Positions 7,734-14,293 of a stretch of 64,000 nucleotides of DNA are shown piece after piece. The position numbers and the translations under genes are program-made. The first letter of the stretch is position 1. Each line of letters begins with the position of its first letter. Below the pieces are notes generated by a model, which saw nothing but the letters and a program-made list of their open reading frames with translations, made no database searches and was not told the origin of the DNA. Source of the DNA: Anaerolineae bacterium (lineage in GTDB: Bacteria; Chloroflexota; Anaerolineae; Anaerolineales; Villigracilaceae); the NCBI GenBank assembly GCA_021324435.1, contig JAJPIZ010000032.1:18646-82645 (forward strand), given 5' to 3'.

Positions 7734-9572
7734 TTATACCATCTCTTTCAAAATCTCTTTCAACTCATCACGCCGCTTGCGATAGGCCGCATCCGAAATC
7801 TTTCCGGCGCGATGCAAGTCGTCGAGGGCCAGGATGGCGTCCATCACTTCGTCGGAGGAGTCGAATTCATTTTCATCTTCATCGCTCTCGTCCGCGTTGC
7901 GATCGCGGAAGTAGAGCCAGGCTCCGGCTCCGATCAACGCGACGCCCAAAATACCCGCGCCGATCAAAAGGGATTGCGTGGTGTTCGGCGCAGTCGCAGA
8001 GGCCGAACTGGTCTTGGGCTGGCCGCTGATGGTGAAGGCGAGTGTATCACCGGCCTTCAATCCGCCGCTGGAGAACTCCTCATAGCTCACGTTCTGAAAC
8101 GATTGAACGCCTCGGCTGGTCAGTTGATCGCTTTGTACTTTGATGCCCTCGGGGAAAAGCAGAATCACCGACGAGGTATCCAGCGCGAACGGTTGAGCGA
8201 TTTCCAATTTCTTTTCGTATGGCAAAGTGAAGAAGGCGATGATCGAATACGGCTTGTCGCTGGGCACCACCGCTACGCCTTTATCCGCCGACACAAAGGA
8301 GGCGCTGTCCTGCCCGGCTTCGTATCCAACGCTCTGCGCATTCGCCGGGATTTTGATAAACGGAATGCTCGTTCCATCGGTTGAAATCACAACCGCCTTG
8401 TCGCTTTTGTTGGAGAATGCGTAGATTTCATAGAACTGCACCGATCCAGCCGTTGCAAAATCCGGATAGATGTGGACTTGATCCATGCTCAACAGGCTGA
8501 TGTCTTCGCTCGATTCATATAACTTGACAGCCGGCAGAGTTATTTGCGCCGTCTCTTCTTTAACCGCGCCGAAATCGGATTGGAATTTGATTCCGCCGAA
8601 ATCCACTTCGGCCACAAAGATTCGGTTGATGGGTATGTCAACATTTTCGAACGCGTACGAGCCGTCTGCCGCGGAGGTGGCAGTCAGAGTCAACACTTCC
8701 TGCGGCCCGGTGGTTTGATCCTGTGCGTGATCAAAGCCATGCAATGTGACGGTCAACCCGGCGGGGACAGTTCCACCCGCCAACTCAATCGTGCCGTTGA
8801 CGATTCCTTTGCCCGGCATGGGCGTCGCTTCAGGCGCGGACCCTGAACCGGTCGCGGCTTCGGGGGTTTCGCTCACAGCCGCGGCTGACTCCGTTGAAAC
8901 GGTGGCCGCCATCGGCGTCGGAGTAAGAGGCGGGGCAAACGTCAACGTGCGGATGTAGGCCGCAACTGCGGAGGCTTCGTCATCCGTAAAGTTTTTTCCA
9001 AAGGCGGGAATGTCGCCCTCGCCGTTCTTGACGATGCGAACGAGGTCGGCTTCGCTCAACGCCGACATTTTCTCCTGATCGGCAAATTTGCCGGCGCAGT
9101 CCGCGCAATTGCTTTCAAACAAAGATTTTCCCTGCGCGAGTTGATCGGGCTTTGTGTGAAGCGTGAGCACATAGGCGATCACATCCCAACGATCCTGCTC
9201 GCTCAAGACCCCCGCGAAAGGAGGCATGAAGCGATCCAGGTTTCCCTGCGAAACGATTTTGTACCATTGTGCAGGTGAAGCGGACTGCGCGATCTCGGGC
9301 AGACCGATGCCGGGAACAGTGACAGGCAGTTGCATACTTTGCGGCCCATCGCCGAGACCGGTGACGCCATGACACGGCGCGCATCGCTCCGCGAAGATGG
9401 CCGCGCCGTTTTGCACATCCGGCGCGGAAGCGGGATACAACGCGCCGAGCGTTGGCATGGGAGTCGGCGAGACATAATTGGGCGGGGGAGTGATGTCGGA
9501 GGCCAGAGTAAAGTTGCAGGCGGCAAGCAGAAAGGCCGCGAGCAATACAATGATTGCGTAACGAAATTTCAT
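7734..9572 (-). CDS. Membrane-anchored cytochrome c with carboxypeptidase-regulatory-like domain and SHOCT-like tail
   Basis: The 612-residue lipoprotein (lipobox LLAAC) starts with two cytochrome c domains. The first has a normal haem site, CAPCHG. The second, near residue 160, reads CADCAG, so the axial His is missing. A Thr-Pro-rich linker leads to a beta-sandwich (KGIVNGTIELAGG...) like the carboxypeptidase regulatory fold, then a second beta region, a transmembrane helix near residue 545, and an acidic cytoplasmic tail ending in a SHOCT-like helical motif (DDLHRAGKISDAAYRKRRDEL). It sits inside the ccm operon. It may be a dedicated electron or redox partner of the maturation system; that role is inference. 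The C-terminal layout resembles 28592..29497. Confidence 0.8.
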   Translation of the reverse strand: MKFRYAIIVLLAAFLLAACNFTLASDITPPPNYVSPTPMPTLGALYPASAPDVQNGAAIFAERCAPCHGVTGLGDGPQSMQLPVTVPGIGLPEIAQSASPAQWYKIVSQGNLDRFMPPFAGVLSEQDRWDVIAYVLTLHTKPDQLAQGKSLFESNCADCAGKFADQEKMSALSEADLVRIVKNGEGDIPAFGKNFTDDEASAVAAYIRTLTFAPPLTPTPMAATVSTESAAAVSETPEAATGSGSAPEATPMPGKGIVNGTIELAGGTVPAGLTVTLHGFDHAQDQTTGPQEVLTLTATSAADGSYAFENVDIPINRIFVAEVDFGGIKFQSDFGAVKEETAQITLPAVKLYESSEDISLLSMDQVHIYPDFATAGSVQFYEIYAFSNKSDKAVVISTDGTSIPFIKIPANAQSVGYEAGQDSASFVSADKGVAVVPSDKPYSIIAFFTLPYEKKLEIAQPFALDTSSVILLFPEGIKVQSDQLTSRGVQSFQNVSYEEFSSGGLKAGDTLAFTISGQPKTSSASATAPNTTQSLLIGAGILGVALIGAGAWLYFRDRNADESDEDENEFDSSDEVMDAILALDDLHRAGKISDAAYRKRRDELKEILKEMV

Positions 9573-9591
9573 GAGTTCCTCAAATGTGCAT

Positions 9592-10125
9592 TTATTTCAA
9601 CGCTTTGCCGCAGTTCGGGCAGAACTGATCCGTGGCGAGCACGGGCTTGCCGCAACGCGGACAAAAACCCGCGGCCCTTGATTTACGCGCTTTACGCCGC
9701 GCGGCCAGCATTGACTCGATCTCGTCATCGTTGAGCGGCTCGTCTTTCGCGGCGGAGTCGGCGCGGCGCGCGGCCGCGGCTTTTTCCAATCGTGATTCGA
9801 CGCTTCTCCCCTCACCCCTGCTTCGCGACCCTCCCCCTTTGGTAGAAGGGGATAATTCATCCAATTTCCTCAACACATCCGCGCCTTTTTGCAGAAGTTC
9901 AGCGCGCTGAGTCGGGTAATCTTCTTCGGGAATCTTGCCGAGTTTGAAATCGAAATCCAGTTCCTGCAGGGCGCTGATGACGCGGTCGCGTTCGGCCATG
10001 AGCGAGGAGACTTCCTGAGTCTCTTCTGGGACGCGGCGCACGCGATTATTCAGCAAGGGCGCGGCCAGGTAAAGTCCCACGCCCAAAAGAAGAGCGATCA
10101 GCAAAAGAATTACACCGAGGTCCAT
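9592..10125 (-). CDS. CcmI-like membrane protein with C-terminal zinc ribbon
   Basis: A 177-residue protein with an N-terminal helix, then a cytoplasmic coiled segment (ERDRVISALQELDFDFKLGKI, typical of the CcmI/CycH N-terminal region) and a C-terminal zinc ribbon (FCPRCGKP...FCPNCGKALK). In proteobacteria CcmI has a TPR domain that brings apocytochrome to the haem lyase; here the ribbon replaces it. Residues about 91-108 (SPSTKGGGSRSRGEGRS) are encoded by a palindromic repeat lying in frame. It stands between ccmG and the cytochrome lipoprotein, 8 bases after the ccmG stop. Confidence 0.75.
   Translation of the reverse strand: MDLGVILLLIALLLGVGLYLAAPLLNNRVRRVPEETQEVSSLMAERDRVISALQELDFDFKLGKIPEEDYPTQRAELLQKGADVLRKLDELSPSTKGGGSRSRGEGRSVESRLEKAAAARRADSAAKDEPLNDDEIESMLAARRKARKSRAAGFCPRCGKPVLATDQFCPNCGKALK
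9803..9856. repeat. Family B palindromic repeat in frame inside the CcmI-like gene
   Basis: CTTCTCCCCTCACCCC... through CCCCCTTTGGTAGAAGGGG reads like the G/C-rich repeats at 10752, 20843, 24448 and 55435. Here it lies inside coding sequence without a frameshift and adds a Gly/Ser/Arg-rich stretch to the protein. Confidence 0.65.
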
Positions 10126-10133
10126 ATCCCCTC

Positions 10134-10742
10134 CTATTTCAGCAAAGGATCAATGATGACTTGAATTTGCGATACGCCGTCCATCACTACATTGCCCTGA
10201 CTGTCCACTTTGTCTACAAACGGGCCGATCTGCACGTAGCGAAGCACGCCATCTTTGTCAATGAAGTATGTTTCAGGCACACCTTTGATGCGGAACAATT
10301 GCGAGACTTTCGTTCCCACGTCCGGGCCATTTGCAAACGTGATGCCAAATTTTTTGAGATAGGCGCGCGCTTCCGGTTCTGTATCTACATAGTCCACGCC
10401 GAGAAAAACCACTTCGCCGGATGGTTCATAGAGTTTCCAGGCATTTTCCAGATTCGCGGCTTCCTGTTCGCAGGGTTTGCACCACGAAGCCCAGAAGTTG
10501 ATCACCACCACCTTGCCGCGATGATCCGCGAGATCGAATTGGCTCTTTCCATTTAATTCATAACCGCTGAACAGCGGCAGGGAAAAATCCTTGATTTTGT
10601 CGCCCGGCTGAACTGTTCCCTGTTGTGAGCGGTTGAGTCCGATGGCGACGATGGCAAGCAACCCCACCAGAAAAGCCCAGATGATGATCTGCGCCCAGAG
10701 CGGGACGCCGCGGTGAGGCGCCGTGTTTATGTTTTCCGTCAT
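10134..10742 (-). CDS. ccmG: Thiol:disulfide oxidoreductase CcmG/ResA type
   Basis: A 202-residue membrane-anchored thioredoxin-fold protein: one N-terminal helix, then a TlpA/ResA-like domain with active site WASWCKPC and cis-Pro region KGVPETYFID. CcmG reduces apocytochrome or CcmH disulfides before haem attachment. I start it at ATG 10742 (GGGAG upstream). The 12 extra residues in the ORF track (GEGSRRGRE) are translation of the family B repeat just upstream. The gene lies between ccmH and the CcmI-like gene. Confidence 0.93.
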   Translation of the reverse strand: MTENINTAPHRGVPLWAQIIIWAFLVGLLAIVAIGLNRSQQGTVQPGDKIKDFSLPLFSGYELNGKSQFDLADHRGKVVVINFWASWCKPCEQEAANLENAWKLYEPSGEVVFLGVDYVDTEPEARAYLKKFGITFANGPDVGTKVSQLFRIKGVPETYFIDKDGVLRYVQIGPFVDKVDSQGNVVMDGVSQIQVIIDPLLK

Positions 10743-10751
10743 GACATTCTC

Positions 10752-10805
10752 CCGCCCTCGCCTGGACCCCTCTCCCAATTTGGGAGAAGGGCAAGGGGCG
10801 AGGGG
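10752..10805. repeat. Family B palindromic repeat between ccmH and ccmG
   Basis: CCCTCTCCCAA-tt-TGGGAGAAGGG with flanking CCTCGCC / GGGGCGAGGGG forms an imperfect palindrome filling almost the whole ccmH-ccmG gap. It is the same family as 24448-24478 and 9803-9856. Confidence 0.8.
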
Positions 10806-10808
10806 AAA

Positions 10809-11309
10809 TTATTTTCTCTTTTTCAATTCTTCTTCGAGCCGCGCGACGTATTCATCCTTCGGCGCTTCTTTCTTTGACCGTGGAGCGGCCGCGGTTGTGG
10901 ACGGCTTTGTCCACGCCCGGAGCGCGCGGAAAAGCAGGATCGCCCCAGCCAAAATAATCGCGGGCGGCAAAATGTAAACCAGCCAGTTGAGTCCGGTGCG
11001 AGGCGGTTCGCCCACCACACGCACGCCGTATTGATCAATGAAATATTGCTTGATCTGATCTTCCGTCCAGCCCTGTGAAAGTTGCTGGCGGATCAGATCG
11101 CGCCACTGACGGCACGCCTCGGTGGGACATACATCCAGCGGTGTATTCTCGCACACGGGACAATACAATTGGTGCGCGATTCGATTAACTTCGTCGTCGG
11201 TGGGGGTGGGGTTTTGCGCCAAAGCCGTTTGATTTCGTTGCGCCGTGAAAAGAAGGGCAAGTCCTATTGCAAGTAAAGCGTAATGCGTGATGCGTAAATA
11301 GTTCTTCAT
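10809..11309 (-). CDS. ccmH: Cytochrome c maturation protein CcmH
   Basis: A 166-residue protein with a signal-like N-terminus, a redox pair in LYCPVCENTP (the CcmH/NrfF LRCPVC motif) and a helical domain (DLIRQQLSQGWTEDQIKQYF, then YGVRVVGEPP), ending in a transmembrane helix. CcmH binds and reduces apocytochrome c for the CcmF haem lyase. A second Cys pair, in CPTEAC just after the motif, is not in the proteobacterial protein. The first residues (NYLRITHYALLA) are encoded by a TTACGCATCACGCATTACG repeat, so the signal peptide's start is partly repeat-derived. Confidence 0.92.
   Translation of the reverse strand: MKNYLRITHYALLAIGLALLFTAQRNQTALAQNPTPTDDEVNRIAHQLYCPVCENTPLDVCPTEACRQWRDLIRQQLSQGWTEDQIKQYFIDQYGVRVVGEPPRTGLNWLVYILPPAIILAGAILLFRALRAWTKPSTTAAAPRSKKEAPKDEYVARLEEELKKRK
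11273..11301. repeat. Family D repeat inside the ccmH signal-peptide codons
   Basis: TAAAGCGTAATGCGTGATGCGTAAATAG matches the TTACG/GATGCGTGA pattern at 30590-30628 and 7703-7731. It encodes residues 4-12 of the predicted CcmH signal peptide. Confidence 0.6.
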
Positions 11310-11317
11310 GGTTTTAT

Positions 11318-13378
11318 TCAGTCCGCCGCACTGGGTTGATGTACTCGCTTTGTCCGCGCTGGCACGACCTCACTCTCGCGCTCCGGCCAGGCGGCGATCA
11401 GAATCCCGAAGAAGAAAATGATAGCGCCAATCCACAGCCAGTTGACCAGCGGGTTGACGAAAATTTTGAACGTCGCGCCGTTGGCTGAAACAGGTTGCCA
11501 ATCCACCAACAAGACATAGAGATCGTCTCTCAACGTTGGGCGTTCGCCAGGGATGGTCATGTTTTGTTGCGCGTCGGGATAATAGTCAATGCGCGGGTGA
11601 AGTTCGCCGAGATAATTTCCCTTCTGGTCATAAACGCCCACGACCGCTCGGGTCACTTGACGATTATCCGGGCCGGTGAACTGAGCAATTGATTCGTATT
11701 TGACGGAATATTCGCCTAACTTCAAAGAACCGTCCAAAGGCAGAGTTCCCTGCGTTTGGATTTGAAAGACTTCGATGCCGAGGATGCCGATGGCCATCAG
11801 CATCATGCTCATGTGGATGACATATCCGCCATAGCGGCGGCGATTGCGACCAACCAGAGTCAAAAGTGCGGTGAAGAAATTCTCATTTTGAGCGTTCATG
11901 CGGGCGCGGGTTGCGCGCCAAAACTCGATCAATGTGACGAACAAGACGAAGGCAATTAGGAAGAAGCCGATCAGCGCGATTGCATTTTTGGTGTAAGTGA
12001 AGAATAAAAGACCGGTCACCGCCAACGCCGCCAAAGCAGATTTCCATAAAGCGCGGCCAAGCGTGAGGAGGGTGGAATTTCCCCATGCAGAGAGCGGCGC
12101 GACGCCCATTAAGAACATCAAGGTCGCAAACAGTGGGGCTGTCGCCCGTTCATAGAATGGCGGGCCGACGGTTACTTTTTGTCCTGTCACCAGTTCGGAG
12201 ATGAGCGGGAAGATCACGCCCCAGAAACAAATCACCAGCACACTCATGAACAGAAGATTATTTAATAGGAAGAGCGCTTCGCGTGAGAGCATGGATTTCA
12301 TCTCGGTTTCGCCGCGCAGTTCGGGCCAGCGATAGATCACCAGAGCGATGGAAGTAATGAAGGTCGCGCCGATAAAGGCGAAGAAGGCGGGGCCGATGGC
12401 GCTTTGAGCGAAGGCATGGACCGAGGAGAGCACGCCGGAACGGGTCAGGAACGTTCCGAAGATGACCAGCGCGTAGGTCAATATAATGAGGATCATGTTC
12501 CAGTGCTTGAGCAGGCCGCGCTTTTCTTGAATCATCACGGAATGCAAAAAGGCTGTGCCTGTCAGCCAGGGCATGAAGGCCGCGATCTCGACCGGGTCCC
12601 AGCCCCAATATCCGCCCCAGCCAAGGACATCATATGCCCAGCGTCCGCCGAGGACGAGGCCAAAGGATAAGAACAGCCAGGCCCACAACGTCCAGCGGCG
12701 CGTGAGGCGAATCCAACGATCATCGGTGCGGCCCGTGATGAGAGCGGCCATCGCAAAGGCGTACGGAATGACGAATGAAACAAAGCCAAGATACAACATC
12801 GGCGGGTGGATGATCATTCCTGGATGGCGAAGCAGGGGATTGAGGCCGCGCCCGTCTTGAGGGAAGAAGGCGGTCGCGTTGGCTGGGGCAAACATACTCG
12901 CAACAACCTGACCATCGAAGGTCTGCCAGTAACGCGCAAATGGATTTTCAAAGAAGATAACGAGACCAAGGAAGAAAGCAGTAGTAATTGAAGTGACGAC
13001 GATCACCCATGGGAGGAACTCGCGATCGCGATCCCATTTGCGGAGAGTGACGAGGGATGCAAATGCCGACATCAGCCATGACCAGAAGACCAGCGAGCCG
13101 GCTTGTCCGCCCCACCAGGCTGTAACCTTGAGATAGGTCGGCATCTCGCGGCTGGTCACTTCATAGACAAATGAAACTTCAAAATGGTTGGTGACGAGCA
13201 AATAAATGAGAGTTGCGGCAGAAAGTGAAATCAGCGGCCATGTCAATAACATGGCGCGCCGCGCAGATTCAACAAAGGCGGGAGATTTCTTTCGCTCACC
13301 GTAGATCGCCGCGCCGACGCTGTATAAAGCAACAATAAACGTTACAACTAAAATTCCGTATCCGATTTCAGCCAACAT
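11318..13378 (-). CDS. ccmF: Haem lyase CcmF
   Basis: A 686-residue polytopic protein with the tryptophan-rich WWD motif (GGYWGWDPVEIAAFMPWL), conserved histidines (HPPMLYLGF, LTGTAFLHSVM) and a large C-terminal periplasmic part before the last helix. These define CcmF/NrfE, which ligates haem from CcmE to CXXCH apoproteins. I start it at ATG 13378 with AAGGAG seven bases upstream, instead of the longer ORF-track start. It is 8 bases from ccmH and lies downstream of ccmE. Confidence 0.96.
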   Translation of the reverse strand: MLAEIGYGILVVTFIVALYSVGAAIYGERKKSPAFVESARRAMLLTWPLISLSAATLIYLLVTNHFEVSFVYEVTSREMPTYLKVTAWWGGQAGSLVFWSWLMSAFASLVTLRKWDRDREFLPWVIVVTSITTAFFLGLVIFFENPFARYWQTFDGQVVASMFAPANATAFFPQDGRGLNPLLRHPGMIIHPPMLYLGFVSFVIPYAFAMAALITGRTDDRWIRLTRRWTLWAWLFLSFGLVLGGRWAYDVLGWGGYWGWDPVEIAAFMPWLTGTAFLHSVMIQEKRGLLKHWNMILIILTYALVIFGTFLTRSGVLSSVHAFAQSAIGPAFFAFIGATFITSIALVIYRWPELRGETEMKSMLSREALFLLNNLLFMSVLVICFWGVIFPLISELVTGQKVTVGPPFYERATAPLFATLMFLMGVAPLSAWGNSTLLTLGRALWKSALAALAVTGLLFFTYTKNAIALIGFFLIAFVLFVTLIEFWRATRARMNAQNENFFTALLTLVGRNRRRYGGYVIHMSMMLMAIGILGIEVFQIQTQGTLPLDGSLKLGEYSVKYESIAQFTGPDNRQVTRAVVGVYDQKGNYLGELHPRIDYYPDAQQNMTIPGERPTLRDDLYVLLVDWQPVSANGATFKIFVNPLVNWLWIGAIIFFFGILIAAWPERESEVVPARTKRVHQPSAAD

Positions 13379-13397
13379 TCGATGCTCCTTGGAAAAT

Positions 13398-13429
13398 AAG
13401 ACCTGACAGGACAAGCTCCGTCAGGTCTT
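13398..13429. repeat. Inverted repeat in the ccmE-ccmF gap
   Basis: AAGACCTGAC / GTCAGGTCTT arms with a 12-base loop fill the ccmE-ccmF gap. On the minus strand the hairpin is followed by ATTTTCC and then the ccmF ribosome site, so it could act as a weak attenuator or as a processing site. Confidence 0.6.
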
Positions 13430-13434
13430 GTATC

Positions 13435-13914
13435 TTAACCACCGGTTTGACTCGGTACGGCTTCCTGGTATTTAGTCGGGCACTTGAGCAGAAGTTCATC
13501 CGCGTGGAAGACGCCGTCCGCAGAGAGTTGGCCGGTCATGATCGCCTGGGCTTCGTTCTTGAGCAGATCCGGCTTGGGGCCTACGTAAACTACTTTGATG
13601 CGCGACCGGTTCGGGTCCACGACTGCGGCGTGAAGCACGGCGGCCAATCCGCCTTCCGCGTCCACTTCCTTATTATCGCCCGGAACATGCGCAACTTCGA
13701 AGGTCAGCGTCAGCGTTTGTGGATCATATTGAATCGTGTCGCCAATCACGGCGCCGGACACGCGCAGATTCTTTCCGATCACACCGGACCCCCGAGCCTT
13801 GAGTTCGTCAATTGTCATAAAGTATTCGGCATTGGCTTGCGTGGAGGAAGCGATCAAATACACAACTGCCGCCAGAATGAGCACACCGCCGATGATGAAT
13901 TTCATGCGTCCCAT
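13435..13914 (-). CDS. ccmE: Haem chaperone CcmE, CXXXY type
   Basis: A 159-residue protein with an N-terminal anchor helix and an OB-fold domain (GKNLRVSGAV, DVHVP-like segments). In the canonical protein haem is bound covalently by a His in HDENY. Here the matching place reads LLLKCPTKYQ, the CXXXY form known from archaea and some sulfate reducers, where Cys replaces His. It is the first gene of the ccm operon and is divergent from the decahaem gene. The CXXXY form is usually linked with ccm systems lacking CcmG and CcmH, yet both are present here. Confidence 0.93.
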   Translation of the reverse strand: MGRMKFIIGGVLILAAVVYLIASSTQANAEYFMTIDELKARGSGVIGKNLRVSGAVIGDTIQYDPQTLTLTFEVAHVPGDNKEVDAEGGLAAVLHAAVVDPNRSRIKVVYVGPKPDLLKNEAQAIMTGQLSADGVFHADELLLKCPTKYQEAVPSQTGG

Positions 13915-14293
13915 GAATATCTCCGATCCATCAAAAAGTTCAATCTTCCGAGTCTCATTCTACATGACGAGATTAATAGACGCTGAAAACAAGTCAGACA
14001 TTTGTCATGGAATTCACCCAATTTTATCCCAATTGAAAAATGATTTGTACGGGTTGGGGTTTGCCGCCACTGAAGTGAACGGAAGAAAATGGGTCTTGTG
14101 GGCAAAATAAGATTATGACATCTGTCATGTCTATTTGGTCTGATTTTAACTTGTGATTAATGTTGCAAAAACTTACAATCTTTTTGTACACCCCGAAATA
14201 TAAGGAACTTTATCCTGTTTGATACGAGGAGGTGACCTGCTAACAGTCTTAATATGAGTCTGTGCTCAACCCTATGAAAAGGAGAATGAAACA
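13915..14293. promoter_or_regulatory. Divergent control region between ccmE and the decahaem gene
   Basis: This 379-base gap must hold promoters for both the ccm operon and the decahaem lipoprotein. It contains a perfect palindrome ATGACA-TC-TGTCAT (14115-14128) and a half-like copy, GACATTTGTCATGG, near 13998, which together could be operator sites. A second SD-like GAGGAGGTGA (about 14227) lies well upstream of the real ribosome site. I see no convincing -35/-10 pair, no gene and no riboswitch. Confidence 0.45.

Noticed and set aside
14227-14276. Possible short leader peptide before the decahaem gene (MSLCSTL from ATG 14253)
   Set aside because: The GAGGAGG site is too far from this ATG and nothing else supports translation.
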